From G963676095 sp963676095 (GTDB lineage: Bacteria; Bacteroidota; Bacteroidia; Bacteroidales; Prolixibacteraceae): 64,000 bases of DNA. The number at the start of each line of letters is the position of its first letter. Position 1 is the first letter of the stretch. Under the pieces are notes generated by a model that worked only from the letters and a program-made list of their open reading frames with translations, did no database searches and was not told the DNA's origin. Where the stretch lies: the NCBI GenBank assembly GCA_963676095.1, contig OY781040.1:5766001-5830000 (forward strand), in the 5' to 3' direction. Shown here one piece after another: positions 26,998-35,757 of the stretch. A program made the translations under genes and the position numbers.

Positions 26998-27013
26998 TTC
27001 GTGTTTTTACGAA
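26998..27013 (+). promoter_or_regulatory. second ArsR1 operator
   Basis: TTCGTGTTTTTACGAA repeats the inverted repeat found before arsR1 (same 16-bp length, same ends). It lies 22 nt before the thioredoxin start, so the repressor probably also controls an internal start for the thioredoxin-permease genes. Confidence 0.65.
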
Positions 27014-27035
27014 TAACGAATTAAAAACTAAAGAT

Positions 27036-27314
27036 ATGGATTTTCAAAATTTAAAACCGGCAGGAATGGACATTAAAGTTTTAGGAACAGGCTGTGCAAA
27101 GTGCAAGGCCCTTGAGAAAGTAACCCGGGAAGCAATTGCTCAATCAGGTATTAATGCTACGGTAACCAAGGTAGAAGACATTATGGAGATCATGAAATTT
27201 AATGTGATGGTTACCCCGGCACTTGTTGTTGACGGTAAAGTGGTACTGAAAGGGAAAGTCCCTTCTGCAAGAGAGGTTGCTGAAATTTTGAAGGGATGCG
27301 TGGTAAATGGTTAA
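27036..27314 (+). CDS. small thioredoxin-family protein (CxxC)
   Basis: A 92-residue thioredoxin-fold protein of the redox-active disulfide type: KVLGTGCAKCKALEKVTRE with Cys20 and Cys23, then MVTPALVVDGKVVLKGKVPS including the cis-proline loop. Such proteins often sit next to DUF318 permeases in arsenic clusters and may donate electrons to arsenate reductase or help pass metalloid to the pump. It is flanked by an ArsR1 operator, and the permease frame begins before its stop codon, so the two are translationally close. Confidence 0.88.
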   Translation: MDFQNLKPAGMDIKVLGTGCAKCKALEKVTREAIAQSGINATVTKVEDIMEIMKFNVMVTPALVVDGKVVLKGKVPSAREVAEILKGCVVNG

Positions 27315-27325
27315 GTCGTGATGAG

Positions 27326-28387
27326 ATGGTGATGATAAAAGTAGATGGTAAAAAAACAGCTGGATTAAACAGAGTAAGTAACCGTTGGTTCCCGATTATC
27401 GTTTTGGTGTCTTTGTGGATATTGTTGTATGTAAAGCTTCAGGTATTTGCAGACTGGATCGTTGACGCGGTTTTGGGGATGAAAGCGGGAACTCATTTTA
27501 CGGAGACAGTCCGCTTTTTTATTTTTGAGGTGCCCAAGGTCATGATGCTTTTGGTTTTGATCATTTTTTTTGTGGGTATCGTTCGTACATGGTTTTCCCC
27601 GGAAAAAACACGTAGGGCATTGGAAGGTAAACCGCTTTTTACCGGAAATATCCTGGCTGCCTTGCTTGGAATCGTCACCCCCTTTTGCTCCTGCTCGGCT
27701 ATTCCTCTTTTTCTGGGATTTGTCGAAGCTGGTATACCAATCGGAGTGACCTTTTCTTTTTTAATAGCAGCACCGATGATTAACGAGGTGGCAGTGGTAT
27801 TGCTGATTGGACTATTCGGATTGAAAGTTGCCCTTATCTATATCGTGACGGGCTTAAGCGTTGCTATTTTTTCAGGTTGGCTGATTGGAAAATTGAAACT
27901 GGAAAAGTACGTTGCTGATTGGGTGTACACGATTAAAAGCAATCAGAAAAATGACGCAGAAGAAAAATTAACGTTCGATAAAAGGATCCGTGCCGGTATT
28001 AATGCGGTGAGAGAAATTGTTGGTAAAATATGGATTTACATTGTATTGGGTATTGCTGTCGGAGCCGGTGCACATGGTTATGCCCCCCAGGATTTATTGG
28101 GAAACCTGCTCGGAAAAGGAAATTGGTATGGCGTGCCGTTAGCCATTTTATTGGGCATTCCGATGTATTCAAATGCAGCAGGGATAATTCCCATTGTGAG
28201 TGTACTTATAGAAAAAGGAGTGTCACTGGGGACGGCTCTTGCCTTTATGATGTCGGTAATAGCGCTCTCTTTACCGGAAATCATTATCCTGAAGAAAGTA
28301 TTGAAATGGCAGCTGATAGCTGTTTTTGTCGGGATTGTAGCAGCTGGGATCGTCCTGGTCGGTTACATTTTTAATTCGATTATGTAA
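27326..28387 (+). CDS. DUF318/ArsP-type permease
   Basis: A polytopic membrane protein of 353 residues from the ATG at 27326; the frame is open from 27296, inside the thioredoxin gene, and 27332 is another candidate start. It carries the family hallmarks TPFCSCSAIPLFLGF (two cysteines, Cys121 and Cys123 from this start), GIPIGVTFSFLIAAPMINE and GIPMYSNAAGIIPIV. The family includes the organoarsenical efflux permease ArsP, but many members have unknown substrates. It lies between two arsR genes, so metalloid or organometalloid export is the best guess. Confidence 0.88.
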   Translation: MVMIKVDGKKTAGLNRVSNRWFPIIVLVSLWILLYVKLQVFADWIVDAVLGMKAGTHFTETVRFFIFEVPKVMMLLVLIIFFVGIVRTWFSPEKTRRALEGKPLFTGNILAALLGIVTPFCSCSAIPLFLGFVEAGIPIGVTFSFLIAAPMINEVAVVLLIGLFGLKVALIYIVTGLSVAIFSGWLIGKLKLEKYVADWVYTIKSNQKNDAEEKLTFDKRIRAGINAVREIVGKIWIYIVLGIAVGAGAHGYAPQDLLGNLLGKGNWYGVPLAILLGIPMYSNAAGIIPIVSVLIEKGVSLGTALAFMMSVIALSLPEIIILKKVLKWQLIAVFVGIVAAGIVLVGYIFNSIM

Positions 28388-28491
28388 TCCCGTTTCTTCT
28401 GTTCCCGGTCTCCTTTGCCTTTATTTGCGGGGCCAACACCTTTTGCTATTTGTCGTAATTCGGGAATTGTAAAATTTTAATAATTTATTTA

Positions 28492-28537
28492 ACGTATATA
28501 TACGTCATTGTATTTAGTAATGACGTATATTTACGTC
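28492..28537 (+). promoter_or_regulatory. paired ArsR2 operators
   Basis: ACGTATATATACGT (28492-28505) and GACGTATATTTACGTC (28522-28537) are two palindromic sites whose cores start 31 nt apart, about three helical turns, just upstream of the second arsR. They differ from the TTCGT-N6-ACGAA sites of arsR1, so the two repressors probably recognise different operators. Confidence 0.7.
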
Positions 28538-28554
28538 GAATCGAAAATTGATAA

Positions 28555-28890
28555 ATGATGGTACAGGCAAAAACCGATCTTTTTGATACAGAATTAATCC
28601 GGCAGGCAAATTTGTTTAAAGTGTTGTCACATCCCGCCCGCCTCCAGATTCTTCAATTTCTGGCCGGTTGTAATTGTTGCATTACCGGCGACATATCTGA
28701 AGAACTTCCACTGGGACGTACTACTGTTAACCAACATTTAAAAGAATTAAAGGAAGCGGGTTTAATACAAGGTCGCGTCGAAGGAGTAAAAACCAACTAT
28801 TGTCTGGATGCGGAGGGTATCCAAAAGCTAAGTAATACACTGAATAGTTTTATTCAGACTATTCAGGTTCCTAAAATACAGTGTAAATAA
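28555..28890 (+). CDS. arsR: ArsR-family metalloregulatory repressor
   Basis: The 111-residue repressor has KVLSHPARLQILQFLAGCNC-C (Cys-rich sensing site), GDISEELPLGRTTVNQHLKE (recognition helix) and EAGLIQGRVEGVKTNYCLDA (wing). It directly precedes arsC (21-nt gap) and the ACR3 pump, so it should be the As(III)-sensing repressor of the arsR-arsC-acr3 operon. The palindromes at 28492-28537 are its likely operators. Confidence 0.92.
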   Translation: MMVQAKTDLFDTELIRQANLFKVLSHPARLQILQFLAGCNCCITGDISEELPLGRTTVNQHLKELKEAGLIQGRVEGVKTNYCLDAEGIQKLSNTLNSFIQTIQVPKIQCK

Positions 28891-28911
28891 TATTTTGAAA
28901 AGAATAATCCG

Positions 28912-29343
28912 ATGAAGATCTTGATTTTGTGTACAGGGAATAGTTGCCGTAGCCAGATGGCTCATGGTTTTATGCAATCGTTTGACAAGCGGCTTGAGGT
29001 GGCTTCAGCAGGAACGGAAGCATCAGGAAGGTTGAATGCCAAAGCGGTCGAAGTGATGACAGAGGCAGGAATTGACATCAGCCAGCATACTTCCGACCCG
29101 GTGGAAAAGTACCTGGACCAGGAATGGGATTATGTCATTACGGTTTGCGGGGGGGCCAATGAAAACTGTCCGGCTTTTCTGGGAAAAGTAAAACACCGCC
29201 TGCATATCGGGTTTGACGACCCTTCCCACGTCAGCGGGACATCTGATTTTATACAAAGCGGGTATTACCGGGTGCGCGACGAGATTAAAGAAGCGTTTTA
29301 TAAATTGTACAAAGAGGAAATTTTACCTCAATTAGAGATTTGA
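28912..29343 (+). CDS. arsC: thioredoxin-dependent arsenate reductase
   Basis: A 143-residue LMW-phosphatase-fold enzyme. CTGNSCR places the CX5R loop at Cys7-Arg13, and VCGGANENC gives Cys79 and Cys86, the seven-residue spacing of the Cys82/Cys89 pair in the thioredoxin-coupled ArsC of staphylococcal type. It reduces arsenate to arsenite for export by the next gene product. The CxxC thioredoxin at 27036 is a plausible electron donor, though general thioredoxin could serve. Confidence 0.93.
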   Translation: MKILILCTGNSCRSQMAHGFMQSFDKRLEVASAGTEASGRLNAKAVEVMTEAGIDISQHTSDPVEKYLDQEWDYVITVCGGANENCPAFLGKVKHRLHIGFDDPSHVSGTSDFIQSGYYRVRDEIKEAFYKLYKEEILPQLEI

Positions 29344-29375
29344 CGCACGGATGATTCGATTTAGAACATTATAGA

Positions 29376-30407
29376 ATGAAACAGGAAAAAAAAGGAATCG
29401 GGTTCTTCGAAAAATACCTGACACTTTGGGTGGCATTGTGCATAGGGACAGGGATTGCCATCGGCAACCTTGCTGGAGATCATGTTCAGTTTTTAAGCAA
29501 TATGGAAATATTTAAAGTAAATATCCCTGTGGCAATTCTGGTTTGGATGATGATTTATCCTATGATGCTCCAGGTTGATTTTTCAAGCATTAAAAATGTT
29601 GGGAAACGTCCCAAAGGCTTAATCCTTACTATTGTGGTAAATTGGTTGATCAAACCTTTCACCATGGCCTTTTTTGCCTGGATATTTTTTGCAAGGATTT
29701 ATTCCGCTTTTATTCAACCCGAACAGGCGGGCGAATATATTGCAGGAGCCATCCTTCTAGGGGCAGCTCCCTGCACTGCCATGGTTTTTGTATGGAGTTA
29801 CCTCACTGACGGCGACCCCGGTTATACCCTTGTGCAGGTTTCCGTAAATGACCTGATTATACTTGTGGCGTTTGTTCCTGTTGTCGGCTTTCTGCTGGGG
29901 ATTACCAACGTGCAAATACCATATAATACACTGGTGACGAGTATTGTCGTTTTTGTTGTCGTGCCACTGTTTGCAGGTTACTTGACACATAAGGCATTAA
30001 TAGGAAAAAAGGGGGAGGAATGGTTTAAAGATAGTTTTTTATCAAAATTCAAACCGGTTTCTATTGTTGCGTTATTGCTTACTTTAGTGTTGCTTTTTGC
30101 CTTTCAGGGAAATACAATTACCAAAAACCCGCTAATCATCGTCTTGATTGCTATTCCCTTAGTAATACAAACCTATTTTATTTTTTTTCTTACCTGGATT
30201 GGAGGAAGGAAACTAAAACTGCCACATGCCATTTGTTCCCCGGCAGCTATGATTGGTGCCAGTAATTTCTTTGAATTGGCTGTTGCTGTTGCTATTGCTT
30301 TGTTCGGACTTCAGTCCCCGGCAGCCCTGGTGACCGTGGTCGGGGTTCTGGTAGAGGTACCTGTGATGTTGTCGTTGGTTGCACTTGCCAATAAGTGGCG
30401 GTATTAA
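29376..30407 (+). CDS. arsB: ACR3-family arsenite efflux permease
   Basis: A 343-residue membrane protein with about ten helices. WMMIYPMMLQVDFSSI and GAAPCTAMVFVWSYLTDGDP (with the essential cysteine region) are ACR3 signatures, as are SVNDLIILVAFVPVVGFLLG and the C-terminal FELAVAVAIALFG. It exports the arsenite made by ArsC, driven by the proton gradient. It starts 32 nt after arsC and is the last gene of the cluster. The name arsB is used loosely for ACR3 pumps. Confidence 0.93.
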   Translation: MKQEKKGIGFFEKYLTLWVALCIGTGIAIGNLAGDHVQFLSNMEIFKVNIPVAILVWMMIYPMMLQVDFSSIKNVGKRPKGLILTIVVNWLIKPFTMAFFAWIFFARIYSAFIQPEQAGEYIAGAILLGAAPCTAMVFVWSYLTDGDPGYTLVQVSVNDLIILVAFVPVVGFLLGITNVQIPYNTLVTSIVVFVVVPLFAGYLTHKALIGKKGEEWFKDSFLSKFKPVSIVALLLTLVLLFAFQGNTITKNPLIIVLIAIPLVIQTYFIFFLTWIGGRKLKLPHAICSPAAMIGASNFFELAVAVAIALFGLQSPAALVTVVGVLVEVPVMLSLVALANKWRY

Positions 30408-30414
30408 CTGAGTA

Positions 30415-30447
30415 TTCCCGGGAACTGACGACTTTGATGTCCGGGAA
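30415..30447 (+). terminator. possible hairpin after the arsenite pump
   Basis: TTCCCGG and CCGGGAA pair over a 19-nt loop, 8 nt after the stop codon. There is no clear T-tract, so termination here is tentative. The rest of the gap to 30682 shows no supportable gene. Confidence 0.35.
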
Positions 30448-30682
30448 CCCGCGTTTCTGTCAGGTTTGCTTATGTTGATTTCAGTTGCGCTGTGATTTAA
30501 ATTGACTTAGGAGTGTTTATCCCGACAATTTGCGAAGTATTAAGAAAATGTGCTGTCGGACTTTGATTGTCAATTTCAGCAAGGCTGCCTGGATTGTAAT
30601 TTCCTGTTCGATCAGAATCTTTACAGCCCGGAATCTCCTCTGCAACAAATCGGTAATCTTTAATTGAACTCAATTTTAGCCA

Positions 30683-31072
30683 TTATTTTATTTTTTCATT
30701 CTCCGCTTCCAATAATGGTTTTATTTTGGTTATTGCGGAATGAGCGTCTTCTATACTGGTAAAATGTCCAATCATTACTTTGTACAGGAAATCTTGGTAA
30801 AAGATGAATACCATTTTCTTTCCGGCGTAAGATTCTGCCAGTTTTGCAAATTTTTTTGCCTGCTGCATTGATTTGAATACCCCTGTCTGAATAAGAAGAT
30901 CCCCCTTTTTCATACACAAGATCAGTACACCCATAAATAACTCATAAGTAATTAATTCTGTTTCACTCGGGGGAGTTAAGTCTTTTACAGGAATGTCGTT
31001 TTGAGATTTCATTGTCTGGCTCATTACTTTTTTATTCTGTTCTGCTAAGATGTTAAGTGTTCTGCTTTGCAT
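30683..31072 (-). CDS. SPOR-domain protein
   Basis: The C-terminal half of this 129-residue protein (GDLLIQTGVFKSMQQAKKFA, then FYQDFLYKVMIGHFTSIEDA) has the beta-alpha-beta pattern of a SPOR domain, which binds denuded peptidoglycan glycan strands at division sites. No signal peptide or clear helix is present at the N-terminus, which is odd for a peptidoglycan-binding domain; the hydrophobic stretch LFMGVLILCM (about 46-55) is short. It overlaps the upstream response-regulator gene by 20 nt, so the two are translationally coupled. Confidence 0.65.
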   Translation of the reverse strand: MQSRTLNILAEQNKKVMSQTMKSQNDIPVKDLTPPSETELITYELFMGVLILCMKKGDLLIQTGVFKSMQQAKKFAKLAESYAGKKMVFIFYQDFLYKVMIGHFTSIEDAHSAITKIKPLLEAENEKIK

Positions 31073-31604
31073 CAGTTAATATCTTCCAGTCATTATTGGC
31101 ATTATATTCCTTTGTTTTTTTGATCACTGTGTTACACCTGTAGTTATGATAATATTTTTTTTGCCATGGATCTGCAATAGCAAGAAGAAATGACTTATTT
31201 ACTGCTTTGATAAAGGCACTTTTATCTAAAGGTTTACAGAAGTACTTCTTGATAAGACCCGATTTTAGATATGTTTCGACAAGTGAAGGGGCATAGTTGC
31301 TTGACAATAAAAAAAAGATGATATCGGGATTTCGGGAATGAAGTTGGTCGATTAGTTTAATTTCTTCTTTATCAATTATTTGAAGGTCTATGACGATTAC
31401 TTTGACAGAAAGATTATTTTCAAGATAAGAAATAGCTCCTTGTACTGAATCAGAAAGAGCAAGGTCAAAGATGTTTCCAAACATCTTTTGAAAAAACATT
31501 AGATCCAATAGATTATGATCTATATACAAAATTTTTATTCGATTCATTGATTTACATGCATTATTTTGTAAATCAATGTTTTGCATAGCTATTTGGGACT
31601 TCAT
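31053..31604 (-). CDS. stand-alone response-regulator receiver protein
   Basis: A 183-residue protein with one receiver domain (about 20-145): ILYIDHNLLDLMFFQK (acidic site), VIVIDLQI (phospho-acceptor Asp), LLSSNY (Ser at the switch position) and FCKPL (conserved Lys). After the domain comes a ~38-residue basic tail with no recognised output domain. It is divergent from the XRE regulator and TPR kinase genes at 31796-34307, and that kinase is a natural candidate partner. The start could also be the internal Met (MNRIKIL) at residue 21. Confidence 0.8.
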   Translation of the reverse strand: MKSQIAMQNIDLQNNACKSMNRIKILYIDHNLLDLMFFQKMFGNIFDLALSDSVQGAISYLENNLSVKVIVIDLQIIDKEEIKLIDQLHSRNPDIIFFLLSSNYAPSLVETYLKSGLIKKYFCKPLDKSAFIKAVNKSFLLAIADPWQKKYYHNYRCNTVIKKTKEYNANNDWKILTDAKQNT

Positions 31605-31795
31605 TGTATGCCCCTTTTTGTCTTTTTGTCCTCATTCATGGTAGTATGTTTTTGATAATCAGAGTTTCTTCCAGTATTGTTTCATTCATTCTTTCTTCAT
31701 AAATTACTGTAACAAATATAAGAATTATCTATTAGATAAATCTTGTATTTATAAGAAACAGCAATTTATTTTTTGAATGAAGAGGGGTAAAAAGC

Positions 31796-32140
31796 ATGGA
31801 TTATAATAAGTTATGGTCTTTGATTAATGAGAAAAATCTGTCAAAGGGGGCGGCTGCCAGGGTGGTGGAGATGAGTACAACGGGTTTTATTCAGATGATG
31901 GACAGGAAAACGATGGCTGTTTCCACGTTGGAAAGATTTGCTGATTATTTCCATGTACCTGTAGCTTACTTTTTTTCAGAATGTGAGCAAAATATGGCTG
32001 AATATTTAAAAATGAATACATTGCATTCGTGTCCCGAATGTGCAGAAAAAGAGAGGACCATTGAAGCGCAAAAGAAGACGATCGAGATACAGGATAAATA
32101 TATTAAAGTGTTAGAAAAAGTTTGTAATATGGGAGAATGA
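31796..32140 (+). CDS. XRE-type helix-turn-helix regulator with C-terminal coiled coil
   Basis: The first 65 residues form a Cro/CI-type domain (LWSLINEKNLSKGAAARVVE, then FIQMMDRKTMAVSTLERFAD, and YFHVPVAYFF). A Cys pair (CPEC) follows, then a heptad-like coiled coil (ERTIEAQKKTIEIQDKYIKV) that probably dimerises it. It lies 151 nt upstream of a TPR sensor kinase on the same strand and is divergent from the receiver-SPOR pair, so it may control one or both. Its targets and ligand are unknown. Confidence 0.8.
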   Translation: MDYNKLWSLINEKNLSKGAAARVVEMSTTGFIQMMDRKTMAVSTLERFADYFHVPVAYFFSECEQNMAEYLKMNTLHSCPECAEKERTIEAQKKTIEIQDKYIKVLEKVCNMGE

Positions 32141-32291
32141 TAAAAAGAGACTGAGTAAACAAAGTTCGTGGTTGATCGTTAAAGAAGCATCTCTTTTGTG
32201 AAGAATATACTCCCGGTAATGCCTGGGTTTTTGTGTATACATACGAATAACCCAGATCAAAACCTCGGAATCTAATTTAGAGGGAAAGCCC

Positions 32292-34307
32292 ATGAATACT
32301 TTGGATGTGGTGTGTCTCATTATTGCATTCTTTTTATTTTTCGGATGTGATCGGGTAATTTTTCCGGATAATCAGAAAGGAAGCCCGGATCAGGAAACGG
32401 TGATCATATCCGGGAACGGATCTGGCCATGAAGAAAATTCCGGGACCAGCGGAAGAATTTACTATAAGAAAGGAAAGAATTTTTACAATTCAGGGAACAT
32501 TGACAGTGCTCTTTGGTATTTTAACCATGCATATGAATTGTTTGAAGTCGATAATGAAATGCTCCAGATTGCCCATGTTGAACGGATGATCGCTATGTCG
32601 TACTGGAACAGGGGACTTTATCTTGATGCATTAAAACACATCGACGAGGCCTTGTGGAGGTATAAGGAACTTGACAGTACTCGGTTCCTTTTGGCTGCCT
32701 ATAATACAAAAGGGACAATTATGTGGGGGCTGTCAGACTATAAGGCTGCTCTGGATTTATTTATAAAGACTTTATACCTTTATGAATCAGATACGACTAA
32801 CAACAATGGACATATCTTAAGATATGTTAATAATATTGGCATGGTTTATCTCGACTGGGGAGATGATGAGACTGCTTATAACTATTTTAAACAGGCTGAG
32901 GCGAAAGTAAAAGAATCTTCCGATTCTGTTGGCATTGCTTATACGTGGTTGAATCTGGGAATATATTACGAAAAGAAGGGGCGATCATTTGAGGCAATGG
33001 AAATGCTGAACCGGGCTAAAAAACTTTATAATGACATTTCAGATTATAATGGCGTGTGCCTTTGCGATATCCGGATTGGCGAATTTTATTCGGGAAAAGG
33101 AGATTATCTTGGCGCAGAGAAATCTTTTCAGGAGGCAATTAAGAGAAGTGAACAGCATGGGAACAAGCACCGGAACGCTTTTGCACATTATCATTTGGCG
33201 GAGAATGATTTGTTGCAGGGACATTATTCCCGAGCCTTGGAGAATTCGTTGATTAGCCTTGATATTTCTGAAAATGAACACTACAAAGAGCTTTCGTCCT
33301 TGTTATATTCTCAGCTTTCAATTATATATGAAAGCCTTGGTGAAATACAAAAGGCCCTTGAAATGAAGAAGAAAGAAATTGCAGTACAGTCAGATATTAA
33401 TAATGCAAAAATTGAAGTGCAACATAATATTCTGGATCTGGCCTACCGGAACCAACTTAAGGAAAATGAGAATTATCAGTTACGAAAAGAGAATTTATTA
33501 AAACAAAAAACTATTTACCTTCAATATGTTGTTGTCTTTTTGGTTCTCGGTCTGCTGATTCTGATTCTTTCGTTCTATATTAGAATGGGAAAAAGAAAGA
33601 AAGAACTTCAGGCTGCCGTTCGTGCCAAGGATAAAATTTTTTCTATTGTTGCGCATGATCTTCGCTCGCCTGTCGGTGCATTAAATAACATGATAGAGAT
33701 CCTTTCAGATGAAAAAAATAAAATTAAATACAGGCAGTTGTTAAAAGAATACAAACCGGTTATCGCGGCTTCTTTCTCAATGCTCGATAACTTACTGGTA
33801 TGGGCAAAAGCGAATCTTGGAAAGATTAATGTTTCTCCCCGATCTGTTTCTCTAAATGATCTTATTGAAGATACCGGGATTGTATATTCGTTTCATGCGG
33901 AGCAGAAAAATATTACTGTGATGCTTGACCTTGAACCGGAAACTGTTGTTTATGCAGATAAAGTTCTTTTGGAGACGATTTTTCGAAATTTATTGAGCAA
34001 TGCGATTAAGTTTACCGGCACCGGAGGGACTATTCGTGTATCAACCCAACGGCATCAGGATAGCGAAATTGTTTCTATTGCAGACAGTGGAGTTGGTATC
34101 CCGGCCAGTGCTCAATCCTCAATCTTTAAAGGTACCTTTCATTCCTATGGGACCAGAAATGAAAGAGGGGCGGGACTTGGTCTGATGTTGTGCAAAGAAT
34201 TAGCCGTTTTGATCGGGGGTGATCTATGGTTTACAAGCATAGAGGGGACCGGTAGCACTTTTCGCTTTTCTGTTCCGTGCGATCAGGGAAACAGAAAGCC
34301 GGGATGA
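32292..34307 (+). CDS. TPR-containing sensor histidine kinase, predicted lipoprotein
   Basis: A 671-residue kinase. The N-terminus carries a lipobox-like FLFFGC (Cys19) with Asp at the next position, a residue that keeps lipoproteins in the inner membrane in E. coli. Tetratricopeptide-type repeats fill about 50-390 (for example SALWYFNHAYELFE, GDYLGAEKSFQEAIKRSE), a coiled stretch and a membrane helix follow (about 407-430), then the HisKA helix with His455 (SIVAHDLRSPVGAL) and the HATPase domain (NLLSNAIKF, DSGVGIP, GAGLGL). No receiver is fused; the lone receiver at 31053 is a candidate partner. Confidence 0.9.
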   Translation: MNTLDVVCLIIAFFLFFGCDRVIFPDNQKGSPDQETVIISGNGSGHEENSGTSGRIYYKKGKNFYNSGNIDSALWYFNHAYELFEVDNEMLQIAHVERMIAMSYWNRGLYLDALKHIDEALWRYKELDSTRFLLAAYNTKGTIMWGLSDYKAALDLFIKTLYLYESDTTNNNGHILRYVNNIGMVYLDWGDDETAYNYFKQAEAKVKESSDSVGIAYTWLNLGIYYEKKGRSFEAMEMLNRAKKLYNDISDYNGVCLCDIRIGEFYSGKGDYLGAEKSFQEAIKRSEQHGNKHRNAFAHYHLAENDLLQGHYSRALENSLISLDISENEHYKELSSLLYSQLSIIYESLGEIQKALEMKKKEIAVQSDINNAKIEVQHNILDLAYRNQLKENENYQLRKENLLKQKTIYLQYVVVFLVLGLLILILSFYIRMGKRKKELQAAVRAKDKIFSIVAHDLRSPVGALNNMIEILSDEKNKIKYRQLLKEYKPVIAASFSMLDNLLVWAKANLGKINVSPRSVSLNDLIEDTGIVYSFHAEQKNITVMLDLEPETVVYADKVLLETIFRNLLSNAIKFTGTGGTIRVSTQRHQDSEIVSIADSGVGIPASAQSSIFKGTFHSYGTRNERGAGLGLMLCKELAVLIGGDLWFTSIEGTGSTFRFSVPCDQGNRKPG

Positions 34308-34666
34308 ACTAATTCCATGGCCATTTTTATCTGATATCCGGGCTTTCATTATAAAATTGACAAAATTTTGTACACAGTGTGTGTGATCTATTGACACTCG
34401 GGATCGTTTCTTTTGGGTTAATTGTTTGTTATTCAAATTATCGAATGTATTGGCATGTTTTCTGATGGTAATCCGTTCAATTATCACTATCAAAGTACTG
34501 GATAGGAGGGTAGATACAGGCTGATCTCTTGCTGGAGTGCATAGGAACCGTGCAATTCGGGAGCTTGCGATATGAGGCTGATTTTAAAATTGTTAAATAT
34601 TTCATGGTGAAAAAGATATCCAGTATCTTTAACGATCAATTAAACAATTAAAACTAAACAGAGACT
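34308..34666. other. 359-nt intergenic region without recognised gene
   Basis: No open frame here has support on either strand. The segment ends with TATCTTTA (34623-34630) about 36 nt before the next gene, which is a weak match to the TAnnTTTG promoter element. I see no repeat or strong hairpin. Confidence 0.5.
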
Positions 34667-35371
34667 ATGAATTATTTGGACACGACCAGCCTTGCGGATA
34701 CAATTGATAATGTATCGGAAGCGTTACTTTTCGGTTTTGAGATCGATACCGCTGGAAAGACGGAAATCGCTAATTTTATTGCTACGCGCCATTATTTTCC
34801 TAACGCTTATGCTAATATGTTTGCTCCAACGAGTAATGACCTGCAACGGGACTTCGTGCTTTTTACCGGAGAGAAGATAAAGACACGTGCAGGAAAATGT
34901 CATATGATCGGAGAAGAGGCGAGCCGGATATTACGAAAACTAAATGTGCTTAATGCAAAAATAAAGACGGTATTAAATGAAGCCGACGAAGGATTGCAGG
35001 AACGTATTGCTGAAAGTTTAATGAAACAAAGGGGAACTTTCGGGATGTATTGTTGCAAGTCATGTTCATGCTCGTTATGGTTGAACCTTGCCTCCGGAGG
35101 GATCAGTAACGGTACGAAAATGCTTGAAGCAGGGTTGGAATGTTTGAAACAACAGCGTTCCGGAGGTGGAAAATGGAATGGTTTTCCATATTTTTATACT
35201 CTCTATACGCTGAACGAGATTGATCTTTCTCTTGCGAAAGAAGAGATTCAATATGCCGCTCTTGGGATAGAAAAGAGATTAAAAAGAAAGAACAGTGAGG
35301 ATACTAAGTATGCGCTAAGAAGAAATTTTATTTCGGAAAAGATTGTTGAAAAAGCAAATAGCCTTTTATAA
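34667..35371 (+). CDS. protein of unknown function with a CCKSCSC motif
   Basis: I do not recognise this 234-residue protein with certainty. It has no signal peptide or membrane helix and looks mostly alpha-helical. The centre contains MYCCKSCSCSLWLNLASGG (four Cys within seven residues, about 127-133), followed by GGGKWNGFPYFYTLYTLNEI, which recalls helical-toroid or HEAT-like enzymes. The C-terminus is basic. It starts a same-strand run of small genes (AhpD-like, DinB-like, GNATs, NTF2-like); the AhpD-like gene starts 4 nt after its stop, so the two are co-translated. The Cys cluster could bind metal or be redox-active, which is a guess. Confidence 0.7.
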   Translation: MNYLDTTSLADTIDNVSEALLFGFEIDTAGKTEIANFIATRHYFPNAYANMFAPTSNDLQRDFVLFTGEKIKTRAGKCHMIGEEASRILRKLNVLNAKIKTVLNEADEGLQERIAESLMKQRGTFGMYCCKSCSCSLWLNLASGGISNGTKMLEAGLECLKQQRSGGGKWNGFPYFYTLYTLNEIDLSLAKEEIQYAALGIEKRLKRKNSEDTKYALRRNFISEKIVEKANSLL

Positions 35372-35375
35372 ACAG

Positions 35376-35735
35376 ATGAAAAATTTGGATAAGGAAAAGA
35401 TAGAACAGATTATAAGCACCAGGAAAATTGCTCATTCATTTTATTCGGAAAGATCGGAGGTGTACAGGTCTTTTGTAGAGATGGAGCAGAATACTTATAA
35501 AAACGGGAATTTAAGTAAATTGCAGAAGGAGCTCATCGCGATTGGCATTTCTGTTGTGATCAATTGCGAATCGTGTATGGAATGGCACATTGGCCAGGCG
35601 CTTAAAGACGGAGCTTCAGAAGAGGAGGTGTTGGAAGCGATTGGGGTAGGTATTGAAATGGCCGGGGGACCGGCTACTGCCTCAGCCCGGTTTGCAATGA
35701 ATGTACTAGACTACTACAAAAAAGAGTCAGTTTAA
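35376..35735 (+). CDS. AhpD-like carboxymuconolactone decarboxylase family protein
   Basis: From the ATG at 35376 the protein is 119 residues; the frame is open from 35343, but that start lies inside the previous gene. The core INCESCMEWHIGQALKDGAS has Cys64, Cys67 and His71, the CxxC-xxxH arrangement of AhpD-like reductases, and GIEMAGGPATASARFA is the conserved second helix pair. It is tightly coupled to the unknown Cys-rich protein upstream, which suggests a joint redox role. Distinct from the AhpD-like protein at 26158. Confidence 0.88.
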   Translation: MKNLDKEKIEQIISTRKIAHSFYSERSEVYRSFVEMEQNTYKNGNLSKLQKELIAIGISVVINCESCMEWHIGQALKDGASEEEVLEAIGVGIEMAGGPATASARFAMNVLDYYKKESV

Positions 35736-35757
35736 AGGAACCTTAAACATTTTAGTT

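Noticed and set aside
30540..30665. possible protein fragment on the minus strand between the arsenite pump and the SPOR gene
   Set aside because: It has a short open stretch with charged residues but no start, no recognisable family and no flanking repeats.
34224..34493. 89-codon minus-strand frame overlapping the TPR kinase end
   Set aside because: It overlaps a conserved HATPase region for part of its length and shows no domain or plausible start context.
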